A stretch of 34,815 nt of DNA from Planctomycetota bacterium (GTDB taxonomy: Bacteria > Planctomycetota > PUPC01 > JACPCR01): positions 1 to 34,815 of the forward strand of contig JACPCR010000116.1 in the NCBI GenBank assembly GCA_016179685.1, given 5' to 3'. Shown here piece by piece: positions 17,079 to 25,805 of the stretch. The number at the start of each line of letters is the position of its first letter. Position 1 is the first letter of the stretch. Below the pieces are notes generated by a model. The model ran no database searches. It was not told the origin of the DNA and saw nothing but the letters and a program-made list of their open reading frames with translations. Made by a program: the position numbers and the translations under genes.

Positions 17079-18062
17079 ATGCAGCTCGGAATGATCGGCT
17101 TGGGAAGGATGGGAGGTAATATGGTCCGTCGGCTGATGCAAGGTGGGCATCAGCTCGTGGTGTATGACCGTAGCCAGGAGACGGTCCAGCAGCTCGTCAA
17201 AGAAGGCGCCAAGGGTGCGGAATCCCTTGCGGACCTCGTCAAGAAGCTCAAGAAGCCTCGGGCAGCATGGGTCATGGTGCCGGCAGGCGCTCCTACCGAA
17301 AACACCGTGAAGGACCTGGCGGGCGTGCTGGACAAGGGGGACATCATCATCGACGGAGGCAACTCATTCTTCAAGGATGACGTGCGCCGCGCACGGGAGC
17401 TCAAAGGCAAGGGCATTCAGTATGTTGACGTAGGTACGAGCGGCGGCATCTGGGGCGTCAAGCGCGGCTACTGCATGATGATCGGCGGCGACAAGGCCGC
17501 CGTCGATCATCTGGACCCCATTTTCAAGACGCTCGCGCCGGGCCGGGGGAACATTGATCGTACGCCGGGCCGGGACAAGCTCGGGGGCACCGCCGAGGAA
17601 GGCTACCTGCACTGTGGGCCGGCGGGCGCGGGACACTTCGTCAAGATGGTCCATAACGGCATCGAGTACGGCCTCATGCAGGCCTACGCGGAAGGCTTCG
17701 ATATCTTCCGCAATGCCGGCTCGAAGGATGTGGCCGAGGAACACCGCTTCAATCTGAACGTCGCGGATATCGCCGAGGTGTGGCGGCGCGGCAGCGTCGT
17801 CGGTTCATGGCTTCTCGACCTGACCGCCATTGCCCTTGCCGAGGATCCCAGCCTCGCCCACTACACCGGCTCCGTCGCCGACTCGGGCGAGGGCCGCTGG
17901 ACCGTCATGGCTGCCGTCGAGGAAGCCGTTCCCGCCGACGTCCTCACCGCTGCGCTTTATGTGCGCTTCCGCTCGCGCCAGGAGCATACCTTCGCCGAAA
18001 AAGTTCTCTCCGCCATGCGGATGAAGTTCGGCGGTCACATCGAACGGCCCGCAGGCGGATAG
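17079..18062 (+). CDS. gnd: 6-phosphogluconate dehydrogenase, short decarboxylating type
   Basis: The 327-residue protein is the short, probably NAD-preferring 6-phosphogluconate dehydrogenase. It has MIGLGRMGGNMVRRL at the N-terminus (dinucleotide site), IIDGGNSFFKDD near 88-99, the substrate loop DVGTSGGIWGVKRGY near 119-133, and the catalytic GPAGAGHFVKMVHNGIEYG near 183-201 with Lys and Glu. It oxidises and decarboxylates 6-phosphogluconate to ribulose 5-phosphate. The Asp-containing YDRSQE after the first Rossmann unit fits NAD rather than NADP use. GGGAGG lies 8 nt upstream of the ATG. It appears to stand alone; a strong hairpin follows it. In a methylamine user it could feed ribulose phosphate or supply NADH, but nothing here links it to the mgs operon. 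Confidence 0.92.
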   Translation: MQLGMIGLGRMGGNMVRRLMQGGHQLVVYDRSQETVQQLVKEGAKGAESLADLVKKLKKPRAAWVMVPAGAPTENTVKDLAGVLDKGDIIIDGGNSFFKDDVRRARELKGKGIQYVDVGTSGGIWGVKRGYCMMIGGDKAAVDHLDPIFKTLAPGRGNIDRTPGRDKLGGTAEEGYLHCGPAGAGHFVKMVHNGIEYGLMQAYAEGFDIFRNAGSKDVAEEHRFNLNVADIAEVWRRGSVVGSWLLDLTAIALAEDPSLAHYTGSVADSGEGRWTVMAAVEEAVPADVLTAALYVRFRSRQEHTFAEKVLSAMRMKFGGHIERPAGG

Positions 18063-18111
18063 CGGGCCGAACCGCATCCCGCCCAACCGCCCGATGCGGC
18101 AGACCCTAGGT

Positions 18112-18150
18112 CATCGACGCTGGAATCCCGGCGGGATTACGGCGTCGATG
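18112..18150. terminator. Bidirectional hairpin between convergent genes
   Basis: CATCGACGC (18112-18120) pairs with GCGTCGATG (18142-18150), and an inner AATCCC pairs with GGGATT around GGC. It sits between the stops of gnd (plus) and the glycosyltransferase (minus), where a shared terminator is expected. U-tracts are absent. Confidence 0.5.
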
Positions 18151-18168
18151 TCTGGCGAAGGGGCTGCA

Positions 18169-19857
18169 TCATGGGATATCGTAAACCCAAAGCGTGTGTC
18201 CGATCCGTGCCACCGGCTCGTGCTCCCGTAACCAGGCGAAGAAATTCGCCGGGGCAAAGGCGTAACCGCCGTGGGGTACGGGATAGACGTAAGGACGTCC
18301 CTGGAGGAACGTGACGCTCAACACCACCAGTCCCTTTGATGGGCCGGCCTTGAGGGGCCGATACCGGATTCCGTAGAGGCTGGGATCGACGCGTCCGAAA
18401 TAGCCCATTGAAACCTCCGGATTTCCGCGATTTCTCAGATAATTCCCAAGCTGAATCAAGTCCTGCCCCCAATCCAAGTTCGAATCGCTGAGAAATAGAT
18501 GACCGTTATCCGGCCCGCCCGCTAACTCATTGAAATAGGCGAGATAGTCCGGATAAATTCGGACGGTCGAGACGGCATACCACAGGGTGCCGAAAATCAG
18601 GCAGGCAGAGAGCACCCGCCGGTCGGGCTGAACCAGGCCGGCCAACTGGCTTACCCAGACATAGACCAGGGGCAGGACCATCAGAACATGCCGGAATCCG
18701 ATGTTGAGGGACGTGAGACCGGAAATGGCCACGAAGAAAGCCAGTGCCGGCACGAGAAGAAACTGCTCATCCTTCCACGCTCGCCATCCCCCGTGACGAA
18801 ATTTCCAGAGGCACGCGGCCGGGATGGCGGCCAGGATAGGAAGGGAAAGCTTGACGGCGCCAGCCACCAGAAAGTAGTACCACCATCCCTGGCTGGATAG
18901 CTCTCCCAGCAGGAAAAAGCTGTCCGGCGGGAGGTCCGCCCCATGCTGAAGGGCGTGATCGATCCCCAGAACGTAAGGCGCAGGGAAAGGCACGACGAGA
19001 CCCGAGGGAAGAACGGACTGTGCCCATCCGAGCAGCCGGCTCTTCATCGTCAGGGCGCCCAGCGGCTGCAAACAACCTTGTCCCCCGTACCCGAGGTGAA
19101 GAACGACCAGGGCCACGAGCCCCAGAAGAGCGTAACGGACGATTGAACGACAGGCTTCCTGGCGATCCAAGGGGCGAGGACGAAATCCATGATCCAGCAA
19201 GAAGAGAAGGATGAGAACGGGCGGAAGGAAGACGGCCGACAGCTTGGACAGGAGCGCCAGGCCGAGGAAGGCGCCCGCCAGGCAGGCGTGCAGCCACTGG
19301 TGTAGCCGCCTCAGCTTCCAGAAGTGATACAGGGTGAGGAAGATGAAGCATGCCCCGCCGAGGTCCGCCGTGACCAGCATGGAATGTGCAATCAGGTTCG
19401 GACAGAAAGCGTAAAGGAAAAGGGCCGTCAGACCTGCTCGGGTACCATAAAGCTCGCCGGCCCAGTGGTAGACGTAGATGGCCAGGAGGACCGAGAGGGT
19501 AACGACCATCCACCGGGCGCGAAGGAACAGGGATTGGTAACGGTCGGCGTTGCTCTCCATGAAGTGGTAGGCCGCTGGCCAATAGGCCTCGCGCAGGCTT
19601 TCCGCAGAAAGGTCCCATCGGGGCCGGTCGAGAAGAAGAGGCAGAGCAGCCCAGATTCGCATGAGCGGCGGATTGATCGGGTCCGTCAGAAAATCGCCAC
19701 CCCGAAGGAACGAATACCCCACCGGCAAATGCACAAACTCATCCACCGCAGGCGATTTCAGGCGCATGGCAAGCCCGCACTGGACCAGGAGGGCTGCGAC
19801 CAGCAGGGCTGCGACGACCCGGCATAGCTTGCACTTCTGAGAATCGTTCAGCGTCAT
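18169..19857 (-). CDS. Membrane glycosyltransferase, GT39/ArnT-like
   Basis: The 562-residue protein has about a dozen hydrophobic segments and resembles dolichyl-phosphate-mannose/undecaprenyl-linked glycosyltransferases of the PMT/ArnT superfamily. The early extracytoplasmic loop contains VDEFVHLPVGYSFL with the acidic residues expected of the catalytic site, and the C-terminal part has LSDSNLDWGQDLIQLGNYL, a hallmark of a subgroup common in environmental bacteria. It would move a sugar from a lipid carrier to an envelope or protein acceptor on the periplasmic face. Its start lies 7 nt after the oxidoreductase stop, so the two form a minus-strand operon. The donor and acceptor cannot be told. 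Confidence 0.85.
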   Translation of the reverse strand: MTLNDSQKCKLCRVVAALLVAALLVQCGLAMRLKSPAVDEFVHLPVGYSFLRGGDFLTDPINPPLMRIWAALPLLLDRPRWDLSAESLREAYWPAAYHFMESNADRYQSLFLRARWMVVTLSVLLAIYVYHWAGELYGTRAGLTALFLYAFCPNLIAHSMLVTADLGGACFIFLTLYHFWKLRRLHQWLHACLAGAFLGLALLSKLSAVFLPPVLILLFLLDHGFRPRPLDRQEACRSIVRYALLGLVALVVLHLGYGGQGCLQPLGALTMKSRLLGWAQSVLPSGLVVPFPAPYVLGIDHALQHGADLPPDSFFLLGELSSQGWWYYFLVAGAVKLSLPILAAIPAACLWKFRHGGWRAWKDEQFLLVPALAFFVAISGLTSLNIGFRHVLMVLPLVYVWVSQLAGLVQPDRRVLSACLIFGTLWYAVSTVRIYPDYLAYFNELAGGPDNGHLFLSDSNLDWGQDLIQLGNYLRNRGNPEVSMGYFGRVDPSLYGIRYRPLKAGPSKGLVVLSVTFLQGRPYVYPVPHGGYAFAPANFFAWLREHEPVARIGHTLWVYDIP

Positions 19858-19864
19858 TCCAGAA

Positions 19865-20866
19865 TCATATCTCGCCGGCCTGAATCATCCGAAAGAAGGG
19901 ATTCTCACGCTCCTGCAGCGGGAGGGTGACCAGCCTTCTCGTCCTGGAAGATTCGAAGATGGCCATCAGAATCTCGTGTGCCGCTCGGCCCAGGCGGCCC
20001 GCAGAGCGGTGAGGCGGCCCACCTTCTATCCAGGCCACCAGTTCGTCGATCGGGTTGAGGCCTGGCAAGCGGGGCGGCTCGACCCAATTTCCGCGAGTGG
20101 ACGCAGCACGGTAGCGCAAAGGAGGCCCCCCCGGATGGTTCAACTCCATCTCTCCCTCATCGCTGTGAAGGTAAAGATGATGGTAGCCGGGCATGCCATG
20201 GTCGCCGGATTCGATGAAAAGCACCACGCCGTTCTTCGCCCCGTAATAGCCGATGGCGTAATTCTCGACATGGTGGCCGTAGCGGAAGTCCTTCTTCTGA
20301 TTGTCCACTTGGCCGATCAGCCACTCGATGGGAGCATCTCCGTTCAGAAAATTCATCATGTCCACCGTATGAGTCGCATTGGAAATCAGGTCAGCCCCAT
20401 GGCAGACCCCATGAATGCGCTGGATTCGCCCGAGCGACCCGGAGTCGAGGACGCTCTTGGCGGTGATATACATCCCATCACTGCGGAGCTGGTGGCCGAT
20501 GGCCAACTTGACGCCCGCTCGCTCGCATTCGCTGATCATCTCGTCCGCCCTTTTTAGGTCCAGGGCCATCGGTTTCTCGCACAGGACCCCCTTCACCCCT
20601 CCTCGTGCAGCCTCGATCACGGGATCGGGATGCAGGGCTGGCCACGTGCAGACGCTCACGAGATCCGGCTTTTCTTTTCGGAGCATCTCCTGGTAATCCG
20701 TGTAGAAGGCCTGAACCTGGTAATCCTCCCGATACTTCTGGAACTTCTGCGGGTCGATGTCCGCCGCGGCCACCAGGACCGTCCTGGCCGCACGCACGTA
20801 ATTCTTGGCGTGCGCATGGGACATGCCTCCGCAACCGATCACCGCGGCCCGATACTGCTCTGCCAT
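19865..20866 (-). CDS. Gfo/Idh/MocA family NAD(P)-dependent oxidoreductase
   Basis: The 333-residue protein starts MAEQYRAAVIGCGGMSHAHA, a Rossmann GxGxxx(x)H motif at residues 10-20, and has the catalytic-lysine motif CEKPMALDL at 96-104 and the ATHTVDMMNFL segment of the C-terminal domain. Family members oxidise or reduce hydroxyls on sugars, inositols and related compounds. GGAGG on the minus strand (20877-20873) precedes the ATG by 6 nt. It is the first gene of a two-gene operon with the glycosyltransferase, so a nucleotide-sugar or glycan precursor is a fair guess for the substrate. Confidence 0.9.
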   Translation of the reverse strand: MAEQYRAAVIGCGGMSHAHAKNYVRAARTVLVAAADIDPQKFQKYREDYQVQAFYTDYQEMLRKEKPDLVSVCTWPALHPDPVIEAARGGVKGVLCEKPMALDLKRADEMISECERAGVKLAIGHQLRSDGMYITAKSVLDSGSLGRIQRIHGVCHGADLISNATHTVDMMNFLNGDAPIEWLIGQVDNQKKDFRYGHHVENYAIGYYGAKNGVVLFIESGDHGMPGYHHLYLHSDEGEMELNHPGGPPLRYRAASTRGNWVEPPRLPGLNPIDELVAWIEGGPPHRSAGRLGRAAHEILMAIFESSRTRRLVTLPLQERENPFFRMIQAGEI

Positions 20867-21015
20867 GCTCGTCCTCCTGTAGACCGTATGACGCCCAGGG
20901 GAAGGGCACTTTTAGGCCCCTCTTGATAGAATAACCTTCCAGCACGCGTCTGGCGACCCGTGATTCCGGGGCCAGCCTATTCTCCCCCACCTTGGAGTTC
21001 GTGAGAGGATCTCTT

Positions 21016-21810
21016 ATGCACCCGCTCGCTCACTTACAAGTTCCCCGAGGATCGGCGGCGATCCACTGGTTCGAGCAGAGTACCTACGCGGTCAAGGACC
21101 CCGAAGGAACCACGTTAATGATTGATCCCTATTTCCCGAAGCAGCGTCCCGCCGAGAAATTCATTCATGCTGCACCACCGCACGACGAGTCCCAACTTCC
21201 CTTGCATTTCGTACTGCTGACTCATAATCATCGGGACCACACCTGGCCCGAATCTCTCTGCCGCATCCACGCGCGCTTCCCGAAGGTCCAATATTTCGGC
21301 CCATTCGAAAGTGTTGCCAATATAGCCGAAAACACTCCGATCCCGAAGGAACAGGTCACCACCATCTCCGCTGGCGACACCCTTCCCTTGGCTTCCATGA
21401 AAGCGACGGCGATATACGCCAAGCCGCCTGAAGGCGATCCGGCACGCCAGATTCCACCGCCGGACGTCACCCACCTGGCTTTCGTCCTCGAGGCCGGCCC
21501 GGTACGCATGTACTTCTCTGGCGACCTGATCCATTCCTTCCCGGAGCGGGATGACCTGCTGCAGGCCGTGGCCAGGCTGAAGCCCGAAATTGGCTTTTTG
21601 ACCAATCACCCGTCGGAGGGCGAGTTTCCTTTCTTCGCCGGATCGGCCAAGATGGCCCAGTCCATCGGCCTCAAGGTGGCCGTTCCTGCCCATTACGAAT
21701 GCTTCGTCAAACGGAACTATGATCCGCGGCAGTGGGCCGCCGCATTCCCGCCGCGCGGCCCCCAACCCAGGATCGTACCCCGAAACTCTCACATCCTCTA
21801 TCCCGGGTGA
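21016..21810 (+). CDS. Metallo-beta-lactamase-fold hydrolase (UlaG-like)
   Basis: The 264-residue protein has the metal-binding LLTHNHRDHTWPE (His70, His72, Asp74, His75) and an early WFEQSTYAV/IDPYF strand pair. FSGDLIHSFPERDDLL and AVPAHYECF supply the later Asp and His ligands. This arrangement fits the UlaG-like group (L-ascorbate-6-phosphate lactonase relatives). The ATG at 21016 is preferred because GAGAGG lies 8 nt upstream; a TTG at 20992 is in frame. It is divergent from the oxidoreductase across a 149-bp gap. The substrate is unknown. Confidence 0.87.
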   Translation: MHPLAHLQVPRGSAAIHWFEQSTYAVKDPEGTTLMIDPYFPKQRPAEKFIHAAPPHDESQLPLHFVLLTHNHRDHTWPESLCRIHARFPKVQYFGPFESVANIAENTPIPKEQVTTISAGDTLPLASMKATAIYAKPPEGDPARQIPPPDVTHLAFVLEAGPVRMYFSGDLIHSFPERDDLLQAVARLKPEIGFLTNHPSEGEFPFFAGSAKMAQSIGLKVAVPAHYECFVKRNYDPRQWAAAFPPRGPQPRIVPRNSHILYPG

Positions 21811-21934
21811 AATACGATTTCTTGAATGCGCGGACGGAGGTGACCGCCGTCTCCAGTGAAAGAGCCATTGCCTTGGTTTCGCGGACGAGACGTGCAAGAA
21901 CACGGCTGAACCGCGAAGCTATGGAGTGACCCTC

Positions 21935-23023
21935 ATGACGAATACGGACCCGGAGCTTTTCACCGCGCTCCTGCGACAGGTTTCCCGATCGTTTTACCCG
22001 ACTTTCCGTGTGCTCCCCGGCCCCCTTCGCGGGCCTTTATCGCTCGGCTACCTCCTCGCCCGATCGGCCGATACCATCGCCGATACCGAGATTGTCCCCC
22101 GGGAGCGACGCCTGCTCCTGCTCCGGCTCTTTCAGGACCAGCTTCGCCGGTCCGAGGCTGACCCGAGAACGCTCCAGGAGATACGCGGGGCACTGGCGGG
22201 CCCCGCCGCCATCCCCGGGGAGATCGCGCTGCTCGACAAGCTTCCACAAGTCCTCCGGGCCTACCATCAGACGCCGACGGCAGACCGCTCCCGCCTCCAG
22301 TTTGTGCTCCTAGGGCTGTCGGAAGGGATGGCCCAGGACCTGGAAAATTTTCCCGGCGGCACGGCCGACTCTCTACGCGCCTTCCAGACGCCCGACCAGC
22401 TCGACCAGTACATCTACCACGCGGCCGGCATCGTCGGCGAATTCTGGACCGACACCTGCTACGGCCACTGCCGGGCACTGCATCACTGGGACCTCCCGGC
22501 CATGCAACAGGCCGGGATTCGCTTCGGTAAAGGCCTCCAACTCATCAACGTGATACGGGATGCTCCCAGAGACCTCCGTCATGGCCGGTGCTACTTCCCG
22601 GAAACTTGGCTGCACTCCGCTCATCTCTCACCCCGCGACCTGCTCGACCCGGGAAATTCGGACCGCTTCCGGCCGATCCTCGTCCGGTTGACATCTCTCG
22701 CTCTCGATTACTTCGAGGTCGGCCTGGACTATGTCCTGGCCATCCCGAGACGAGAAGTCCGCATCCGGTTAGCGTGCCTCTGGCCGCTCTGGATAGGACT
22801 CAAGACCCTCAGGCTGCTCGCCCAGTCCGGCCGGGTCCTCGACCCGGCCGTCCGCCTTCGCATCTCCCGATCCGAGGTGTATGCGCTGTTCCGAATCTCC
22901 CTGGCGTGTGTCTGCTTCAACGCGCTTCTGAAAGGGTATACGCTGACCTTCCGGGACGAGGTCGAGAAGGCTCTTCAGGAATCCGCTGCGCCCTTCGGGC
23001 GCAGCGGATTCAGCCATCCATGA
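21935..23023 (+). CDS. Squalene/phytoene synthase family protein
   Basis: The 362-residue protein is a trans-isoprenyl diphosphate synthase of head-to-head type. The first Asp-rich motif is ARSADTIADTE (Asp46-x3-Asp50), and the second is GLQLINVIRDAPRDLRHGRCYFP (about 199-221) with the NVIRD and DLRHG elements. QYIYHAAGIVGEFWT near 150-164 matches the family too. The GLQLxNxIRDxxxDxxxGRxYxP pattern favours squalene synthase over phytoene synthase, so it probably joins two farnesyl diphosphates. The C-terminus is hydrophobic but not clearly membrane-spanning. The ATG at 21935 has GGAG 8 nt upstream; a GTG at 21926 is in frame. No other hopanoid or carotenoid gene is in the window. Confidence 0.85.
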   Translation: MTNTDPELFTALLRQVSRSFYPTFRVLPGPLRGPLSLGYLLARSADTIADTEIVPRERRLLLLRLFQDQLRRSEADPRTLQEIRGALAGPAAIPGEIALLDKLPQVLRAYHQTPTADRSRLQFVLLGLSEGMAQDLENFPGGTADSLRAFQTPDQLDQYIYHAAGIVGEFWTDTCYGHCRALHHWDLPAMQQAGIRFGKGLQLINVIRDAPRDLRHGRCYFPETWLHSAHLSPRDLLDPGNSDRFRPILVRLTSLALDYFEVGLDYVLAIPRREVRIRLACLWPLWIGLKTLRLLAQSGRVLDPAVRLRISRSEVYALFRISLACVCFNALLKGYTLTFRDEVEKALQESAAPFGRSGFSHP

Positions 23024-23033
23024 TCGACGCCTG

Positions 23034-23291
23034 GTGGATCGTAGATTGTCTTCTGTCTGCCATGAGAATAGGATCAGCGAAGCCATACGGAAAATCATGC
23101 ATCGGGCCGTTTCCTCCCGACTCAAGACGGCTGATGGGTCCGTGTATACGGTGAAGCATCCCGACTTTTTCAGTGTCAGCGAAGGTGACGACGGCATTGT
23201 TGTGGTTCACACCGATCCAGGACTGGCAATCCTGGACCTTGCCAACGTCACGGCTATTGAGCTCATCCATCGCAATACGCCTGTGGAATGA
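23034..23291 (+). CDS. Small conserved protein resembling planctomycete 'HPDF' family
   Basis: The recognisable part is TADGSVYTVKHPDFFSVSEG, then a Val-rich strand and LAILDLANVTAIEL. It matches a recurrent small-protein pattern (about 65-85 residues, ADGxxxxVxHPDF ... DLxxVTxIE) that I associate with planctomycetes and relatives and whose function is unknown to me. The start is uncertain: GTG at 23034 gives 85 residues, while ATG at 23097 gives 64 and keeps the conserved core. No strong Shine-Dalgarno marks either. It lies between the squalene synthase and CobW genes, 10 nt after the former. Confidence 0.55.
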   Translation: MDRRLSSVCHENRISEAIRKIMHRAVSSRLKTADGSVYTVKHPDFFSVSEGDDGIVVVHTDPGLAILDLANVTAIELIHRNTPVE

Positions 23292-23342
23292 GCGAACATC
23301 ACAACTTGCGGGCATCGATCAGCCTCTGTCTCCGGAGGTCTC

Positions 23343-24467
23343 ATGCCGGACCTGCACCGCTTCATCATGGTGGGTGGCTTCCTGGGCGCGGGAAAGACGA
23401 CCGCTATGGCCCGGCTGGGCCGCCATTTCCACTCCCTGGGCAAACGAGTAGGCCTCATCACCAACGACCAGGCTGCCGGCCTCGTCGATACGGTCAACCT
23501 CCGATCCCAGGGATTCTCCGTCGAGGAGATTTCCGGGGGCTGCTTCTGCTGCCGATTCTCATCCCTCACGGAGGCCGCCGACCGCCTTGCCGCTTCAAGC
23601 CGGCCGGAAGTCTTCCTGAGCGAGCCGGTAGGGAGCTGCACGGACCTGATCGCCACGGTAGCCATCCCGCTGCAGAGACTGTATGGAAACCGTTTTGTTC
23701 TGGCCCCCTTGACGGTTCTCGTCGACCCTTTTCGCGCCAGAAAGATATTGACGAACCAGGCCCGAGGCGGCTTCTCCCCAAAAGTGGCTTATATCTATCG
23801 GAAACAACTGGAAGAAGCAGATGCCATCGCCCTCAACAAAGTTGACCTGCTCGATGACCCGGGGCGTCAGGAGTTGCTCGCGCTCCTGCAAGCCCTCTAT
23901 CCGGGGAAAACCGTCTTTGCCTTTTCCGCCCGAAAAGCGGAGGGGATGCAGCCATGGTTCGATTTTGTGGCCTCGGAGGACGGCGCTTGGAATCGGGTCA
24001 TCGACCTCGACTACGACCTCTACGCTGATGGCGAGGCCGAACTGGGATGGCTCAATAGCGCCTTCCGCGTCTCGGGGCATGGCGACTTCGACCCTAACCG
24101 CATCCTGCTGGACATCGCCCGGAGGCTGCGGGAGCGGATCGGCCTTGCGGGGGCCGAGATCGCTCACCTGAAGCTGGTCCTGCTCGCTGAAGACGGCGAC
24201 ACGGCCGTCCTCAGCGTGGTCCGAGGCGAGGCGGAAGGCGAGTTGTCCCGCTCCATTCCCAGCCTCGTCCATGCCGCCGAGATCACGCTGAATGCCCGGA
24301 CACCTCTCGAACCGGACCGACTTCGAAATCTCTCGGTCGAATCCGTCGCCGCCGCCTGCCAGGCGCAACATCTCACCGTGACGTGGGGCCTCACTCAGGC
24401 CTTTCGGCCCCCGAGGCCGCAGCCCGAGTATCGGATGGGCCCTCGCCCAGCGACCGGCCGCGAATAA
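23343..24467 (+). CDS. CobW/G3E-family GTPase
   Basis: The 374-residue protein has the P-loop GGFLGAGKTT at residues 11-20, the signature metal-binding GGCFCC (Cys67, Cys69, Cys70), and LNKVD near residue 164 for guanine recognition. CobW_N GTPases act as metal (zinc, cobalt or nickel) insertases or metallochaperones. The C-terminal part lacks the His-rich tail of many CobW proteins and is not clearly the standard CobW_C domain. The ATG at 23343 follows GGAGG by 4 nt. Directly downstream is a fragment of a uroporphyrinogen-decarboxylase-like corrinoid methyltransferase, which suggests a past corrinoid-enzyme link. Confidence 0.85.
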   Translation: MPDLHRFIMVGGFLGAGKTTAMARLGRHFHSLGKRVGLITNDQAAGLVDTVNLRSQGFSVEEISGGCFCCRFSSLTEAADRLAASSRPEVFLSEPVGSCTDLIATVAIPLQRLYGNRFVLAPLTVLVDPFRARKILTNQARGGFSPKVAYIYRKQLEEADAIALNKVDLLDDPGRQELLALLQALYPGKTVFAFSARKAEGMQPWFDFVASEDGAWNRVIDLDYDLYADGEAELGWLNSAFRVSGHGDFDPNRILLDIARRLRERIGLAGAEIAHLKLVLLAEDGDTAVLSVVRGEAEGELSRSIPSLVHAAEITLNARTPLEPDRLRNLSVESVAAACQAQHLTVTWGLTQAFRPPRPQPEYRMGPRPATGRE

Positions 24468-24514
24468 AGATCGGCGTTCGCACTGCGGCCGTCATGACCG
24501 ATTCCCCTTGTTAG

Positions 24515-24787
24515 GCCGTCTTCATTCCCACAACCAGTTCGACATCGCAAGTGAAGCGGGAGTATGGGAAGGACATCACGCTTTGGGGCAGGTACGGGAC
24601 GCAGCGAACCCTTGTGCACGGCTTTCCAGCCATGGTCAAGCGTGAAGTGAATGAGCTGTGCGACTTATTGGGCGCTGGAGGCGGCTTCATCCTCAGTCCG
24701 GGCCTTTCCATCCAGAACGAAGTGCCCCTCGAAAACGCGGCGGCCTTTATCGAAGTCGCGCTCGCAAGAGAAAGGCTGGCTTCGTGA
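24515..24787 (+). pseudogene. C-terminal remnant of a uroporphyrinogen decarboxylase-like (MtaA-type) methyltransferase
   Basis: About 80 codons survive. The string REYGKDITLWGRYGTQRTL, then VKREVNELCDLLGAGGGFIL and SPGLSIQNEVPLENAAAF follows the C-terminal end of UroD/MtaA-like proteins (the usual pattern is FWGGxDTQ ... GGGFILAPSHNIQxDVPxEN). The frame is closed by TAG at 24512-24514, and nothing upstream resembles the missing 250 or so residues, because the CobW gene ends at 24467. It is therefore a truncated pseudogene. Related intact proteins transfer methyl groups to or from corrinoid proteins, or make haem precursors. Confidence 0.72.
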
Positions 24788-24809
24788 CTTACTGAAGGGC
24801 ATTCCTAGT

Positions 24810-24849
24810 ACAGGCGGAAGGAAATGCACCCGCACTTCCTTCCGCCTGT
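24810..24849. repeat. CTAGTA-type hairpin element, copy 2
   Basis: Arms 24810-24827 and 24832-24849 pair over 18 bp with one mismatch around an ACCC loop, and CCTAGTA (24804-24810) leads in. The centre TGCACCCGCAC matches copy 1, while the arm sequence differs. This suggests a conserved architecture with variable stems. Confidence 0.7.
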
Positions 24850-25261
24850 TGGGGGCGCTTCGGAAGCGTCCGCCAAGTGTCAGCCGGGGATGGGATGGCA
24901 GGCGCGGCCGCGTGCCTTCACGCGGGTCGGGTGCGTAGCCGAAGCGCTCCTGCGCAACGGAACGCGCCCCGCGCATCCCTGGCCCGTCGTGGCCGAAGCG
25001 CTTCAGCGCTTCGCCACCGTTCGCGGGGTGTCAGCCCCGAATGGCGTAGCCAAACGCGCCAGCGCTTCGTCTGGGCCCTCTAATCTCATCTTTCGGACGG
25101 AATGCTGACGCGTTCCGCTACGGAATTCATACCTCACGGTCTTGACCTGATCGTCCTCCCCGAATTTATTGAGAAGTTACCTCGATATTTCATAAGTGAC
25201 CAATTCACATGTGGTTAAGCCGGAGGTAACTGCGTAGTGATCGTCACCGGAGGCCTGTTTC

Positions 25262-25385
25262 TGTGAGTCCCGTAGGGACGTCCGAAAATAGCCCAGGGCA
25301 CAAGTTCGCCGAAGCCCCGCGAGGGCGAACGCAGCCCTGGGAAGGGAAAGCGCATCAACCACAAGAATCCCGCAGGGACGACAGA
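25262..25385. repeat. Cruciform intergenic repeat of the PVC type
   Basis: GTCCCGTAGGGAC (25267-25279) is a small palindrome. CCCAGGGC (25292-25299) pairs with GCCCTGGG (25334-25341), and inside it GTTCGCC (25304-25310) pairs with GGCGAAC (25324-25330). TCCCGCAGGGA follows at 25368-25378. Elements with this TCCCGTAGGGA plus AGCCCAGGGC grammar are familiar in intergenic DNA of planctomycetes, verrucomicrobia and Bacteroidetes-like genomes; that association is from memory. Confidence 0.65.
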
Positions 25386-25442
25386 AGTTTTCGCTAAGGA
25401 GTTACAGCCGAAGTGACTCTTGAATCTCGCTGAGGTTTCCGG

Positions 25443-25492
25443 CTAGTATCCCTGTTCATAAGTGCTGGTGCACTTATGAACAGGGATACTAG
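25443..25492. repeat. CTAGTA-type hairpin element, copy 3 (perfect 23-bp stem)
   Basis: The arm at 25443-25465 (starting ctagtatccctg) is the exact reverse complement of 25470-25492, with a TGGT loop. The degenerate copy at 11211-11260 shares 18 of 21 arm positions. A perfect stem suggests recent arrival or active constraint. Confidence 0.85.
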
Positions 25493-25625
25493 GCTGTAAG
25501 CTGAAACCGGATGGCGGCCCAGTCGAAGGGAGACGCCTGACACAGCGCCATACTGTCTCCAAATGGCGGAGGTTGCGCAAGCGCAGCAGCGAAGCGCTTC
25601 CCCCAACCGATCAGCGTTGATCGCG

Positions 25626-25805
25626 TTAGAGTCTTGGGGTGTCACTTCTCCACGCCCCGCGCCCACTACGTGGGCAGCCGGCGGGCACCCGGCCGAAAAG
25701 TTGAAAAGTGCACCGCCAGACTTGGCCCAGTGGGCAGCGAGTCGGGTGTCAGTTGATTCTTGAACCCTGAACCTGCACACCTCTGCGAGCCTTGTTGGGT
25801 TGCGG
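25626..25805. repeat. Dispersed repeat element, copy B
   Basis: The same block order as 16678-16815: ttagagtcttggggtgtc, a GC-rich hairpin region, gaaaagttgaaa, gtcgggtgtcagttgattc and tgaaccctga, ending with a 19-bp sequence (25786-25804) found perfectly inverted at 30111-30129. Relative to copy A it carries an extra block around 25700-25735. Confidence 0.72.

Noticed and set aside
22588..23154. A 188-codon plus-strand frame overlapping the squalene synthase end
   Set aside because: Its translation is Arg/Pro-rich shadow sequence in another frame of the synthase gene.
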